64,000 bases of DNA from NCBI RefSeq assembly GCF_030124325.1, contig NZ_JASKLR010000002.1:110023-174022 (forward strand), read 5' to 3'. Every line of letters begins with the position of its first letter. The stretch's first letter is position 1. The notes under the pieces are model-generated. The model searched no databases and was not told the DNA's origin. It saw only the letters and a program-made list of their open reading frames with translations. Shown in pieces: positions 20,924 to 30,847 of this stretch. The stretch is from Sinorhizobium sp. 8-89. Lineage in GTDB: Bacteria; Pseudomonadota; Alphaproteobacteria; Rhizobiales; Rhizobiaceae. Position numbers and translations under genes: made by a program.

Positions 20924-22399
20924 TCAGGCGGGCTGGCGCGCCATCTCTTCATTCGCTCGAACGGTTTGCATGATCAGGCGCTGGGTTCTGATTCCGAAGT
21001 AGAACGACAGCACGGCGATTGCACATCCAACCGCGAAAACTGCAAGCATGGCGTCGCTGATCGCGGCGTCCCTTGCGTTTTCGCCGAAGCCACGAGCGTT
21101 TGCAACCAGTCCGAAGAATGCCGCTCCGATCGCATAGCCTGCGGATTGGAGCGTCGGCAGGAGTGCAGACGTCTTGTCCCGTTCGTCGGGCGGCGACACC
21201 TCCATCAACAATTGGCTCAATGTTCCCCAGCAAAGTCCGAAGCCGGCGCCGATTGCGACCTGGCTCGGAAAGACCACCCAGAAGTAACCGCCGCCGACCG
21301 AGAGCGTCAGCAAGGCAAGCCCGATGCTGAGCAACAAAGGGCCTGTCCAGGTCAGCGCGTCGCGCAACTCTCGTGCCCGCAGACTGGCGACGAAAACGGC
21401 GGTCAGACTCCAGGACATGGCCATGACGGCGTTGGCGAAACCTGCCGCGGTGGGTCCAAGATCCCAGAGATGTTGTAGGGCGTAGACCAGGTAGACCGAA
21501 CCGCATGCCTGTGCCAGCGGCATCAACAACACCAGCCAAAGTCCGGTTCCAAGAGCGCTGTTCGTGGCGAACGCGTCCGACGGCAGCAAGGCGTGATCGG
21601 ATCGCCGGTCGATCTGGACGGTGGCGTAGAGGATGATCGTTGCTGACAGAAGCAGGCCGGCCATTGCGAGTTCGTTTTCCACTGTGTTCGAGATCGAGAT
21701 CAGCAGGATTCCGGCGCCAACTGCCACCACGCGCCTGATGGGGATGCCCGTCGTGTTCGAAGCGGACTTCTCGCTCGGCGGCACGATCGCCAAAGCAAGG
21801 GCGATGAATATCGCCGCCGCTGGCACATTGACGAAGAAGGCCGCCCTCCAGCTCCAATATTCTGTCAGCGCTCCGGCGATCAGCGGTCCGGCGAAAGCGG
21901 CCGCAGCCCAGACGATGGCTTCGGCGCCGAATACCTTCGGGACAAGGCGCGGCGGGAAAAGCTCCGGTATCAGCGCGTAGCAGACCGCAGCGATGATCCC
22001 CTCGCCCAACCCTTGAAACAGCCGCCCGACGAGGACGGTCTGCATGTTGCTTGCAAACGTCGCAATGAGAGTCCCGGCGACGAAGGCGAATGCGGCGGCC
22101 ACGAGGACGTTTCGTGCTCCGAACCGCGACTTCAAATCGGCTGCGAGGGTACCGCCGAGGATCGCGAAAACGAGGTAGAGCGTAAAGGCCCAGGAGAGCA
22201 GCGCGGCACCGCCGAACTCCGCGACGGCCGTCGGCAGTGATGTCGAAACGAAGAATCCGTTGAATGCAAAAAGCGCCACACCGAGGCAGAGTGTTGTCGT
22301 GGCCGTCAGGTGTCCGGGCCCCAGCAACTCGCGCCAGCCCGATGTATCTTGCCGTGATAAACCGCCCCCGGACGTTTCCTTGTCTTCGATTGAGGTCAT
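20924..22399 (-). CDS. MFS exporter (DHA2-like)
   Basis: A 491-residue transporter with about 14 hydrophobic segments. The N-terminal cytoplasmic stretch of about 40 residues precedes helix 1 ([28 protein letters not shown]). [54 protein letters not shown] matches the motif region of drug-exporter MFS proteins. The ATG at 22399 follows AGGAAG at 11 bases; a GTG at 22411 overlaps that site. It is convergent with carB. Substrate unknown. Confidence 0.82.
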   Translation of the reverse strand: MTSIEDKETSGGGLSRQDTSGWRELLGPGHLTATTTLCLGVALFAFNGFFVSTSLPTAVAEFGGAALLSWAFTLYLVFAILGGTLAADLKSRFGARNVLVAAAFAFVAGTLIATFASNMQTVLVGRLFQGLGEGIIAAVCYALIPELFPPRLVPKVFGAEAIVWAAAAFAGPLIAGALTEYWSWRAAFFVNVPAAAIFIALALAIVPPSEKSASNTTGIPIRRVVAVGAGILLISISNTVENELAMAGLLLSATIILYATVQIDRRSDHALLPSDAFATNSALGTGLWLVLLMPLAQACGSVYLVYALQHLWDLGPTAAGFANAVMAMSWSLTAVFVASLRARELRDALTWTGPLLLSIGLALLTLSVGGGYFWVVFPSQVAIGAGFGLCWGTLSQLLMEVSPPDERDKTSALLPTLQSAGYAIGAAFFGLVANARGFGENARDAAISDAMLAVFAVGCAIAVLSFYFGIRTQRLIMQTVRANEEMARQPA

Positions 22400-22681
22400 T
22401 TTCTTTTGCACTTCCTATGCAGAACATTGGGAAGCGGAACTGTTACAACCTCAACCGCGGTTGAGGTAAAGTCGCTTTTTGTAGCCGCGTTGCTTTGTCT
22501 TTGGCAGCCCCGCAGCACGCAGGGCGCGGGGCGAAAAATCTGGCAATGGCAATTGGCTTTCTGCTATAAGTGCGGTTCGGATGTTTTGGACGGTTCCGAC
22601 GCTTGCGCGCCGGCGACCGTTTTCTTTTGCGTTGGCGCTGCCGAAAGGTGGCGCCGCGTGCGCTTGATGAAGGATGATGAA

Positions 22682-23158
22682 ATGGTCGACAAAGTGCCGA
22701 TGACACAGGGTGGGTTCGCCAATCTGCAGGAAGAGCTGCGCTGGCGCCAGCAGGGAGAACGCCCGCGAATCATCGAAGCGATCGCCGAGGCTCGCGCCCA
22801 CGGTGACTTGTCGGAAAACGCTGAGTATCACGCTGCCAAGGAAGCGCAGAGCCACAACGAGGGCCGGATCACCGAACTCGAGGATCTGATTGCGCGCGCC
22901 GAGGTCATCGATCTCTCGAAGATGTCCGGGTCGAAGATCAAGTTTGGCGCCAAGGTCAAGCTCGTCGACGAGGACACCGAAGAGGAGAAGACCTATCAGA
23001 TCGTTGGCGACCAGGAAGCCGACGTCAAAGCAGGTCGCATCTCGATTTCCTCTCCGATCGCCCGTGCGCTGATCGGCAAGGAAGTCGGCGACTCGATCGA
23101 GGTCAATGCGCCCGGCGGCTCCAAGGCCTACGAAATCCTCGCCATTCACTGGGGCTGA
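22682..23158 (+). CDS. greA: Transcription elongation factor GreA
   Basis: A 158-residue protein of standard length. GreA enters the RNA polymerase secondary channel and stimulates cleavage of backtracked RNA. The N-terminal coiled coil ([42 protein letters not shown]) carries the acidic tip DLSENAEY, and the C-terminal FKBP-like domain ends [27 protein letters not shown]. The start at MVDKVPMT follows AAGGA at about 8 bases. In S. meliloti greA also directly precedes lpsB, supporting the assignment. Confidence 0.96.
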   Translation: MVDKVPMTQGGFANLQEELRWRQQGERPRIIEAIAEARAHGDLSENAEYHAAKEAQSHNEGRITELEDLIARAEVIDLSKMSGSKIKFGAKVKLVDEDTEEEKTYQIVGDQEADVKAGRISISSPIARALIGKEVGDSIEVNAPGGSKAYEILAIHWG

Positions 23159-23322
23159 CGAGCTCCGCGAGCACGATGACTTTGGGTTGAGCCGACTACC
23201 CAACGTGATCGATGCTCGCAAGCCTCGGCGGGCTGCTCTTATCCCGCTCAAAGGGCGTGAGGCTCGCTCTGTCCCTTCCCGTTATAAAAGATGATTGTCG
23301 TATGCGCGAGGAGAGCGCTCAA

Positions 23323-24378
23323 GTGGCCGATATCCGGGACATCGAGATCATTGCGCCCAATTTCAAGCAACGCCTCTCCGGCGTCACGTCGACGATCATT
23401 CAGCTCGTTCCGATCCAGCGTGCGCTCGGCCAGAAGATCGCGGTTCTTGGCCCCGGGCTTCCCTCTACATTGCCATCGATCCGATTTCGCGATCTGGTAC
23501 ATCTGTGGGAGGCTCCTGCGGGGCGGCGATGCCGTGTCTGGCATGCGCGCCGCAATGTCGAAATGCTGCCGGCCATCATCCTGCGCGATCTTCTGCGCAT
23601 GAAAATCAGGATCGTTTTCACCTCCGCCTCGCAACGCCGGCATACGCGGTGGAGCAAGTTCCTTATTGGCCGGATGGATGCGGTGATTGCCACCAGCGGC
23701 AAGACGGCCGCCTATCTGCACGTGCCGAATACCGTGGTTTTGCACGGCATCGATACCAAGCGCTTCCGGCCGGCGACCGACAAGGCCGAGGCAAAACGAG
23801 TGCTCGGACTGGATCCGACCAAGAAATTCGCCGGCTGTTTCGGGCGCGTGCGCCGCCAGAAGGGCACAGATCTCTTCGTCGACAGCATGATTTCCCTGCT
23901 CCCCAGCCGGCCCGAGTGGTGCGCCGTCGTTGCCGGACGCGCGACCGGACAGCATCTCGCCTTCGAGGCGGAATTGAAGCAGCGGGTTGCGAAGGCGGGC
24001 CTTGCGGATCGAATACTCTTTGTCGGAGAACACACCAACATTCCCGATTGGTACCGGGCGCTCGACCTTTTCGTAGCGCCGCAACGCTGGGAGGGCTTCG
24101 GGTTGACACCTTTGGAGGCCATGGCAAGCGGCGTTCCGGTGGTGGCAACCGATGTCGGCGCTTTCGCGGAGTTGATTGCCGACGGTGCCGAGGAAACAGG
24201 CATCGTCATTCCGCCCGGCGATTTGAACGCCATGGTCGACGGCGCCGCCGCCTTCATGGACGATCTGCCGCGACTTGCAGCCGCTGGCGCCAATGGCCCG
24301 TTGCGGACCTCAAAGAGTTTCGCCATCGAAGGCGAAGCGCGCGCAATAGGCACCATCTATGAAAGCCTGATGCACTGA
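23323..24378 (+). CDS. lpsB: LPS core glycosyltransferase LpsB (GT4)
   Basis: A 351-residue GT4 glycosyltransferase. Known S. meliloti LpsB is a mannosyltransferase for the LPS core, needed for normal LPS and effective nodulation. Visible features are FGRVRRQKGTDLFVDSM for the nucleotide-sugar fold and the EGFGLTPLEAMASGVP motif with the E-x7-E pair. The GTG at 23323 is preferred because GAGGAG (23308-23313) sits 9 bases before it; an ATG at 23302 gives 7 more residues. It is convergent with lpsE, whose stop is 21 bases away. Confidence 0.92.
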   Translation: MADIRDIEIIAPNFKQRLSGVTSTIIQLVPIQRALGQKIAVLGPGLPSTLPSIRFRDLVHLWEAPAGRRCRVWHARRNVEMLPAIILRDLLRMKIRIVFTSASQRRHTRWSKFLIGRMDAVIATSGKTAAYLHVPNTVVLHGIDTKRFRPATDKAEAKRVLGLDPTKKFAGCFGRVRRQKGTDLFVDSMISLLPSRPEWCAVVAGRATGQHLAFEAELKQRVAKAGLADRILFVGEHTNIPDWYRALDLFVAPQRWEGFGLTPLEAMASGVPVVATDVGAFAELIADGAEETGIVIPPGDLNAMVDGAAAFMDDLPRLAAAGANGPLRTSKSFAIEGEARAIGTIYESLMH

Positions 24379-24399
24379 CGCAATGGCTGTCGGGGACGG

Positions 24400-25422
24400 C
24401 TACCGCTTCGAGGCAAAGAGCTTCAGGTAGGCGTCGGTAATCGCTTGCTTGGAGAACTGTGTCATCAGCGTCTCATGCCCTCGCTTGGCAAGGCTTGTCC
24501 GCAATGCCTGGTCGTTGGCGATCCGCTCCACCGCACGCGCGAAACCATCCGCGTCGCCGATGTCGACCATCAGACCGTTTTCGTCATTACGCATGAACCA
24601 TTGCGGCCCCTCGGAGCGGCTCGAGACGACCGGCGTTCCCTGCGCCCAGGCCTCCAGGATGACATTGCCAAGCGGCTCGTGACTTGACGCCATCACGAAA
24701 ATATCGGCCGCCGCGAGAAACGGCCTTGTATCCTTTTGCCAGCCGGCGAAACGCACCCGGCCGGCGACGCCGAGATCGGTTGCGAGCTTGTGGAGGTTGG
24801 CCCGTTCCTCGCCATCGCCGAGCAGCCAAAGGTAAGTGCCGGGTACTTTGGCGATCGCCGCGATCAACGTGTGGAAACCCTTGCGCTCCACAAAGCGCCC
24901 CATCGACATGACGACAGGGGCTCCCTCCGGGGTGTCGAGCGTCGCCCGACTGACCGGTTCGACGCGCTCGGTATTGGTAAAATTCGAGATGATCTCGACG
25001 TCGTGCTTCCAGCCGAGATTGCGAACATGTTCGGCGATGCCCGGCGTGTTGCAGACGAGGCAGTCCGTGTTGCGAAAATAGTCAAGGCGTGGCGGATAGT
25101 CGCCGAGGCGCGAAATCCTGATGCATCCCTTGTAAGGTGGCATCAATTCGCTGGCGCGGGGCGCCCAAGCCATCAGGGCGTCCGGCCTGTCCCGCCGCGC
25201 CATGTGCATCACCTTGCGCGGCAGCAGCAGGCGATCCAGCGACAGGTTCCGGAAGTGGCTTTCTATTATCCTGGTCGCGCCTTCGATTTCGGAGCGCCAA
25301 AGACGGCGGGGTCGGATGACCGACGTCTGCTCCACGCCGCGTTCGGCGAGCGCGTTGACGAGATGGACGAAGAAACGCTCGGCGCCGCCATCCTTGCCGA
25401 AATGGAAGTGCATGACCTTCAT
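24400..25422 (-). CDS. lpsE: LPS core glycosyltransferase LpsE (GT4)
   Basis: A 340-residue GT4 glycosyltransferase, last gene of the lrp-lpsCDE run. The N-terminus MKVMHFHFGKDGGAERFFVHLVNALAERG and the C-terminal SSHEPLGNVILEAWAQGTPVV (E-x7-E equivalent) identify the family. It is clearly paralogous to the adjacent lpsD over its whole length. Its start overlaps the lpsD stop by four bases (ATGA, 25419-25422), so the two are translationally coupled. The exact sugar added is not predictable from sequence. Confidence 0.9.
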   Translation of the reverse strand: MKVMHFHFGKDGGAERFFVHLVNALAERGVEQTSVIRPRRLWRSEIEGATRIIESHFRNLSLDRLLLPRKVMHMARRDRPDALMAWAPRASELMPPYKGCIRISRLGDYPPRLDYFRNTDCLVCNTPGIAEHVRNLGWKHDVEIISNFTNTERVEPVSRATLDTPEGAPVVMSMGRFVERKGFHTLIAAIAKVPGTYLWLLGDGEERANLHKLATDLGVAGRVRFAGWQKDTRPFLAAADIFVMASSHEPLGNVILEAWAQGTPVVSSRSEGPQWFMRNDENGLMVDIGDADGFARAVERIANDQALRTSLAKRGHETLMTQFSKQAITDAYLKLFASKR

Positions 25423-26450
25423 CGCTGCGCCGCACCCTTGGAGAAGAGTTCAATGTAGGCATCACTGATCGCCTGTTCGGAAAAGCGCGTACGTAGCGTT
25501 TCGCGGCCGCCGGCACTCAATCTTTCCCGAAGCTCAGGATCGTCGCGCAGCCGACGGATCGCGTTCGCTAGGCGTGCGCCCGCACCGCAATACACGATCC
25601 GGCCATCAACTTCGTCGGTCATCACCCAGGATGGCCCCTCCGCGCGCGAGGAGATCGTTGCTTTGCCCGCGCCCCAGCCTTCGAAACAGACGTTGCCGAG
25701 CGGTTCATGCGAGGAATTGATGGCGAATGCGTCCCCTGCCGCCAGATAGCCGTAGGCGTTGGTCTGCCAACCTGCGAAACGCACGCGATCGTCGACGCCG
25801 AGTTCATTTGTCAGCTGTTCGAGCCGCTCGCGCTCCGGCCCGTCGCCGACGAGCCAAAGATAGGCGCCGTCGACCTTCTTGATCGCGCGGATCAGCCCGT
25901 CGAAGCCCTTGCGTTTGACAAATCGGCCCATGCCGACGACCACGAACGCGTCCGCGGGTGTCTGCATCTCCTTGCGCGCAATGGGAGCGACCGGTGTCGC
26001 GCGGGTGAAATTCGCAATCACCTCCACGCCACGCTTCCACCCGAGTTCGCGAACCTTCGCGGCCATGTCCGGCGTGATGCAAACCAGCGTCTCGACATTG
26101 GTGTAGTAGCCGAGATGTTCGGGGTAATCGCCGAGCCGAGAGATACGCATGGCGTCCTTGTATGCCGGCATGAAGCGGCTTGCCCGCAATTGCCAAGCCA
26201 TGATGACGTCAGGCCGGAAATCGCGAAGAATGCGCCGCATTCTCCATTGCAGAAGAAACCGCGAAAGCGAGACCCTGCGGAAGATGCCTTCGTAGATCGT
26301 CGCGCAGCCTTCGATGTCCTTGCGCCAACTGCGATCGGGCCGGATGAGCACACGCTGTTCGACGCCCCTGTCATGCAGGGCATTGACGAGGTTGACGAAG
26401 AATCGTTCTGCCCCGCCTTCCTTGCCGAAGTGAATATGCATGACCTTCAT
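25419..26450 (-). CDS. lpsD: LPS core glycosyltransferase LpsD (GT4)
   Basis: A 343-residue GT4 glycosyltransferase whose start region MKVMHIHFGKEGGAERFFVNLVNALHDRG is nearly the same as that of LpsE. The donor-binding region VVGMGRFVKRKGFDGLIRAIKKV and SSHEPLGNVCFEGWGAGKATI are also shared. lpsD and lpsE thus arose by tandem duplication. The gene lies 42 bases after lpsC. In S. meliloti the cluster acts in LPS core synthesis; the individual linkage is not established here. Confidence 0.9.
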   Translation of the reverse strand: MKVMHIHFGKEGGAERFFVNLVNALHDRGVEQRVLIRPDRSWRKDIEGCATIYEGIFRRVSLSRFLLQWRMRRILRDFRPDVIMAWQLRASRFMPAYKDAMRISRLGDYPEHLGYYTNVETLVCITPDMAAKVRELGWKRGVEVIANFTRATPVAPIARKEMQTPADAFVVVGMGRFVKRKGFDGLIRAIKKVDGAYLWLVGDGPERERLEQLTNELGVDDRVRFAGWQTNAYGYLAAGDAFAINSSHEPLGNVCFEGWGAGKATISSRAEGPSWVMTDEVDGRIVYCGAGARLANAIRRLRDDPELRERLSAGGRETLRTRFSEQAISDAYIELFSKGAAQR

Positions 26451-26492
26451 GGGTTACCTTTCGAGGCTTGGATCACGTCTCCCGGAATTGAC

Positions 26493-27305
26493 CTAGTGGG
26501 AAAGCGCGTCGTCGGTATTCGACCGTGCCTTGAGAGCGTGCCTTTGATAGATTTTGGCCGCTGTCAGAAAAGCATAGACGGCGCCGGTCATGGCCTCGAT
26601 GAAGCCTGGCAGACCGCAGCGCCAAAGGCCGTTGCGAAAATAGAGGCGAAAGAAATAAAGCGGTGGACCGAAGACGAGTTTGTAGGACCTGGGCGGCTTG
26701 CCCGCTTCAAACTGTTGGTCGGCTTTCAGGCTTGAGTACTTGTTTTCCTTGAGGATCTGCTCGTCCATCAACAGCGGCCGGAAATGAAGAAGGCTGCCGG
26801 AGAGGGCGTTCTCGACCTTGCCGTCGGGCATGATGCCTTCATGGACCTTTTGGGTCAGATCGTATCGACCCCTGCCCCGGCGGATCAGGCGCAGGTTCCG
26901 CCGTTCATGCACCTGTTCCGGTGTGTAGCCGTAGCCAATCAGATAGGGGCGACGCGCGACGCGCCAGCCAACCGTCTCGGCGGGGGCCTGGAGAAGATTC
27001 GGCAGCAGCTTGCGCAACGGCGCATCCAGCCGTTCGTCGGCATCGATGTTGAAGCACCAGGGCTGGCTGCACTGCTCGAGCGCGAACTGCTTCTGCCCGG
27101 CATAGCCGCGCCATGGCTCATACATGAAGCGGATCGGCCAGCCCTTGTCGATATAGGACTGTACCAGGTTCGCCGTGCCGTCCGTCGAGCCGGAATCGAC
27201 GATGACGATCTCGGCGCATTGATCGAGGCTTTCGATGCAATTGCCCAGATAGCCTTCTTCATTGAGGCAGATGATGAAAACGGAAAGCGGAAGCTTGGAG
27301 GTCAC
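26493..27305 (-). CDS. lpsC: LPS core glycosyltransferase LpsC (GT2)
   Basis: A 270-residue GT2 (GT-A fold) glycosyltransferase of the WaaE/KdtX-like kind. The N-terminus LSVFIICLNEEGYLGNCIESL, the nucleotide-binding IVIVDSGSTDGT and the metal-binding FNIDADERL are intact. A hydrophobic stretch near the C-terminus (KLVFGPPLYFFRLYF) suggests membrane association. It lies between lrp (142 bases upstream) and lpsD (42 bases downstream), in the same order as the S. meliloti lrp-lpsCDE operon. Confidence 0.9.
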   Translation of the reverse strand: MTSKLPLSVFIICLNEEGYLGNCIESLDQCAEIVIVDSGSTDGTANLVQSYIDKGWPIRFMYEPWRGYAGQKQFALEQCSQPWCFNIDADERLDAPLRKLLPNLLQAPAETVGWRVARRPYLIGYGYTPEQVHERRNLRLIRRGRGRYDLTQKVHEGIMPDGKVENALSGSLLHFRPLLMDEQILKENKYSSLKADQQFEAGKPPRSYKLVFGPPLYFFRLYFRNGLWRCGLPGFIEAMTGAVYAFLTAAKIYQRHALKARSNTDDALSH

Positions 27306-27447
27306 GCCGACGCCTTTTCAAACCGTTTTTGAAGTGAGGCGGCCCGGCCTGCGAAACATTCCGGTACTTTTCCCGAGCGGGAGCATGATTTCACGAGCAC
27401 TTTCCTACAGGGACCGCAGGCCGGATGCGATGACCGCGGGGCCGCGG

Positions 27448-27918
27448 CTAGATTTCCACCTGGCACGCGTCCTTCACCTGACGGATCGTCAGCATCGTGC
27501 GCACCGTGTCGACATTGTCGGTTGCCGTTAGTTCCTCAATAACGAAATCCTGAAAGCTCGCAAGGTTCTCGGCCACGCACTGCAGCAGAAAGTCGGATTC
27601 GCCCGAGACCATCCAGGCCTCGCGGACGAGCGGCCAGGTAGCGGTGCGGGCGGCGAATGCTTTCAGGTTCGCATCGGACTGATGCTTGAGGCCGACCATG
27701 CAGAAGGCGACGAGGTCGTAACCGAGCGCGGATGCGTTCAGGAGTGCGCGGTAGCCGCGAATGACACCCGCCTCCTCCAGCTTGCGGACGCGGCGCAGAC
27801 AAGGGGGCGCCGAAATGCCCACACGCTCAGCGAGCTCGACATTCGTCATCCGGCCGTTGCTCTGCAGTTCGCGCAGTATTTTCATATCGATGGCATCGAG
27901 CTCGACGCGTATGACCAT
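27448..27918 (-). CDS. lrp: Lrp/AsnC family transcriptional regulator
   Basis: A 156-residue regulator with the usual two-part structure: an N-terminal helix-turn-helix (LDAIDMKILRELQSNGRMTNVELAERVGISAPPCLRRVRKLEEAGVIRGYRALLN) and a C-terminal RAM effector domain (VREAWMVSGESDFLLQCV). It leads the lpsC-lpsD-lpsE genes. In S. meliloti this gene (lrp3) and lpsCDE are reported to form an operon activated by LsrB, whose homologue lies 1.6 kb away here. Confidence 0.93.
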   Translation of the reverse strand: MVIRVELDAIDMKILRELQSNGRMTNVELAERVGISAPPCLRRVRKLEEAGVIRGYRALLNASALGYDLVAFCMVGLKHQSDANLKAFAARTATWPLVREAWMVSGESDFLLQCVAENLASFQDFVIEELTATDNVDTVRTMLTIRQVKDACQVEI

Positions 27919-28480
27919 TGCCTAGCATCCCCTTTTTCATCGGCCTTTGCGAAGGAGGCCTTATATGCCCGTCAGCAGGATTACGCCAATCGCCGCCCAA
28001 ATCTGCGAGAGAACGATAGCGCTGTGGCCGCGAATGCGACAGGCCCGCCATTCCCGCAAGCGGCCAATTTCACTCCTGTGCCTAGCATGCAACCTGACGG
28101 CAGAACGAGAGTACTCGCTGCCGCATGCACAGGAACCTTCGGGTAGACATTTGTGAAAACCAACGCAAAGCACCACGGCTTCGGCACGCATCCCCGCAAC
28201 TGATGCACCGGATCGGTCTTCCGGCACGAAAGCACTATGAAACAAAGCGGGTCGCCATTGCGGCGGAATCGCGCGCCGGGGTCGAGCGAGACATTGAAAA
28301 CGATGCAAAAATGCCCGATCTGGTGCCAAAACGCTGCCCATAGCCCAAGCACTTGTGTGTATAGGCGGCCACACCCTTGAAAGTACAAGCGGTGAATACC
28401 TAAAGTAAGGCGATATTTGCCAGTAACCAACGGAACCGGATGATGCTGCCCAGGCTCTCCGACCTATCAAGGACACGTTC
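27919..28480. other. Divergent intergenic region lrp / trxB, no gene seen
   Basis: 562 bases without a credible gene; the open frames present are shadows without ribosome sites. It must hold the promoters of the lrp-lpsCDE operon and of trxB (ribosome site AAGGAC just before 28481). It is the expected target area for LsrB, but I cannot mark an operator with confidence. Confidence 0.5.
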
Positions 28481-29455
28481 ATGACCGCCCGCCATACCAA
28501 AGTGCTGATCATCGGCTCCGGCCCTGCTGGCTACACTGCGGCCATCTACACGGCGCGCGCCATGCTTTCGCCGGTGCTGATCGCGGGAATGGAACAGGGC
28601 GGCCAATTGATGATCACCACCGATGTGGAGAACTATCCTGGCTACGCCGATCCGGTCCAGGGCCCCTGGATGATGGAACAGATGCTGAAGCAGGCCACGC
28701 ATGTCGGTGCGGAAATCGTCAATGATCTTGTGACGGATGTCGATCTTTCCGTCCGCCCCTTCCGCATCAAGACCGACAGCGGCAACGACTGGACGACGGA
28801 CGCGTTGATCATCGCCACCGGCGCCAAGGCCAAGTGGCTCGGCATCGAGACCGAGCCGACCTTCATGGGCTTCGGGGTTTCGGCATGCGCCACCTGCGAC
28901 GGCTTCTTCTATCGCAACAAGGACGTCGTCGTCGTCGGCGGCGGCAATTCCGCCGTGGAGGAAGCGCTCTATCTCTCAAATCTGGCGAAGACGGTCACCG
29001 TCGTTCACCGTCGCGACACATTCCGGGCAGAGAAGATTCTTCAGGAGCGCCTTTTCGCCAAGCCGAACGTGAAGGTCATCTGGGATCACGAGGTCGTCGA
29101 ATATCTCGGCACGCCGGCAAAGCCGCCGATGCCCGCTTCGGTCAACGGCGTGAAGCTTCGCAATACCAAGACCGGCGAAACCACGGACATGGTGACCGAT
29201 GGCGTATTCGTCGCGATTGGTCACGCACCGGCGGTGGAGCTGTTCAAGGGCAAGCTTCGCCAGAAGCCGAACGGCTATCTCTGGACGGCGCCGGATTCGA
29301 CCGCGACCGATGTCGCGGGTGTCTTCGCTGCCGGCGATGTCACGGACGACGTTTACCGCCAGGCAGTCACGGCCGCGGGCATGGGCTGCATGGCGGCGCT
29401 CGAGGCGGAGAAATATTTGGCGGGTCATATGCCCGTCGCAATTGCAGCCGAATAG
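28481..29455 (+). CDS. trxB: Thioredoxin reductase
   Basis: A 324-residue NADPH-dependent FAD enzyme that reduces thioredoxin. The FAD motif IIGSGPAGYTAAIY lies at residues 10-23, the redox-active pair is CATC (C136, C139), the NADPH motif is VVVVGGGNSAVEEALYL, and the C-terminal FAD motif is GVFAAGDVTDDVYRQAVTAAGMG. All key residues are present. In S. meliloti trxB also lies between the lps cluster and lsrB, which fits a redox-regulated neighbourhood. Confidence 0.97.
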   Translation: MTARHTKVLIIGSGPAGYTAAIYTARAMLSPVLIAGMEQGGQLMITTDVENYPGYADPVQGPWMMEQMLKQATHVGAEIVNDLVTDVDLSVRPFRIKTDSGNDWTTDALIIATGAKAKWLGIETEPTFMGFGVSACATCDGFFYRNKDVVVVGGGNSAVEEALYLSNLAKTVTVVHRRDTFRAEKILQERLFAKPNVKVIWDHEVVEYLGTPAKPPMPASVNGVKLRNTKTGETTDMVTDGVFVAIGHAPAVELFKGKLRQKPNGYLWTAPDSTATDVAGVFAAGDVTDDVYRQAVTAAGMGCMAALEAEKYLAGHMPVAIAAE

Positions 29456-29562
29456 AAGCTGCGAATCGGGGCGCGCGCTGTAAGGCGCCGCGTCCCGCGT
29501 GGGAACAGATGCATCAGGCCACAACCGGAGGACGATTATTCAGTTCCCCGGGGTGGTGGTAT

Positions 29563-30471
29563 ATGGGGGCTTTCATGTCGCTAGACTGGGATAAACTGCG
29601 CATATTTCATGCGGCGGCCGAGGCCGGCTCGTTCACGCATGCGGCAGACAAACTCCATCTCTCGCAATCGGCCATCAGCCGGCAGGTCAGTTCGCTCGAA
29701 CAGGACGTCGGCATCAAGCTGTTTCATCGCCACGCCCGTGGCCTGATCCTCACCGAACAGGGCGAGATCCTCTACCGCACCGCGCATGAAGTGCTGATGA
29801 AGCTCGAAAGCGTCAAGGTGCAACTCACCGAAACGACCGACAAACCAACCGGGAAGTTGCGCATCACCACCACGGTAGGGCTTGGCCAGGGCTGGTTGAC
29901 GGACAAGATACAGGAATTCATGTCCCTGCACCCGGACGTGCAGGTCCAACTCATCCTGGACAATGAAGAGCTCGACGTGAACATGCGGCACGCGGACTGC
30001 GCTATCCGGCTGCGTCAGCCGCAGCAGTCGGACCTGATCCAGCGCAAGCTCTTCACGGTGCACATGCATATCTATGCCGCGCCCTCCTACATCAACAAAC
30101 ACGGCGAGCCCCAGTCCGTCGAGGATCTGGACAATCACCGGATCATCACTTTCGGCGAGCCGGCGCCCAATTACCTGCTTGATGTGAACTGGCTGGAGAT
30201 CGCCGGACGGGACCACGACAATCCGCGAATCTCGCATCTGCAGATCAACAGCCAGACCTCGATCAAGCGAGCCTGCCTGCTAGGCATCGGCATCGCCATG
30301 CTTCCCGACTACATCGTCGGCCGCGATCCCGGGCTCATTCAGCTCCCGATCAGCGCAGACATTCCATCTTTCGATACCTATTTCTGCTACCCGGACGAAA
30401 TGAAGAACGCGGCGAAACTGAAAGTCTTCCGTGACTATATCGTTGCCAAGGCGCGTAACTGGAATTTTTGA
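29563..30471 (+). CDS. lsrB: LysR-type redox/symbiosis regulator LsrB (VtlR-like)
   Basis: A 302-residue LTTR with HTH text LRIFHAAAEAGSFTHAADKLHLSQSAISRQVSSLEQDVG. Position after trxB and before the tandem small RNAs matches lsrB of S. meliloti and vtlR of Brucella/Agrobacterium. S. meliloti LsrB is reported to be a peroxide-responsive regulator of LPS genes and symbiosis. Counting from the ATG at 29563, cysteines fall at 146, 238 and 275, which from memory coincides with redox cysteines described in LsrB; a second ATG at 29575 would shift them by four. Likely targets are lrp-lpsCDE and the adjacent small RNAs. Confidence 0.88.
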   Translation: MGAFMSLDWDKLRIFHAAAEAGSFTHAADKLHLSQSAISRQVSSLEQDVGIKLFHRHARGLILTEQGEILYRTAHEVLMKLESVKVQLTETTDKPTGKLRITTTVGLGQGWLTDKIQEFMSLHPDVQVQLILDNEELDVNMRHADCAIRLRQPQQSDLIQRKLFTVHMHIYAAPSYINKHGEPQSVEDLDNHRIITFGEPAPNYLLDVNWLEIAGRDHDNPRISHLQINSQTSIKRACLLGIGIAMLPDYIVGRDPGLIQLPISADIPSFDTYFCYPDEMKNAAKLKVFRDYIVAKARNWNF

Positions 30472-30642
30472 CGCCTGCTTCAGTTGCTTGAATTCTGGGC
30501 AATTGCTCACTGTAATTAAAAGATGCTGTTTTATAAGGATATTTTCTAACGCAAAGGAAGTTCCCTTTAGAGGGGGCGCTTTGTGCGCCGCATAAATGTG
30601 CAGGGATGCGCACACGACATGGCTGTCATGCATATTAAATGA

Positions 30643-30671
30643 TTGCTGCGCGCCCAAAAAAACAGCATACC
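30643..30671 (+). promoter_or_regulatory. Promoter of first AbcR-like RNA
   Basis: TTGCTG (30643-30648), a 17-base spacer and CATACC (30666-30671), placed 7 bases before the start of the RNA homology. The second RNA has a -35/-10 pair at exactly the same offset, which supports both. Confidence 0.45.
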
Positions 30672-30678
30672 AAACCCA

Positions 30679-30797
30679 GCTGATGCATCTTTGGTGGCTT
30701 CTCCTCCCAGTGCCACCGCAGCAGCTGTTCCCCTCTGGAGGTTCTTATTACCTTCACAACTACAAGGGCCCAAGTTTTCTTGTGGCCCTCTTTTTTT
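30679..30797 (+). ncRNA. AbcR / alpha-r15 family small RNA, copy 1
   Basis: About 119 bases. A 5' hairpin GGTGGC (30693-30698)/GCCACC (30712-30717) exposes CTCCTCCCAG in its loop, an anti-ribosome-site sequence like that through which AbcR RNAs silence ABC-transporter mRNAs. A single-stranded region with a second CU-rich motif (TTCCCCTCTGGAGG) follows. The 3' end is a terminator AAGGGCC-CAAG-TTTT-CTTG-GGCCCT plus a T-run. Location beside lsrB is the same as for abcR genes in other Rhizobiales. It probably acts with Hfq in nutrient-uptake control. I do not assign AbcR1 versus AbcR2. Confidence 0.82.
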
Positions 30798-30847
30798 GCC
30801 TGCCGCTCCCCCAAAGCCTTCACTCGAGAAAATGGCAAGGCCAGCTA

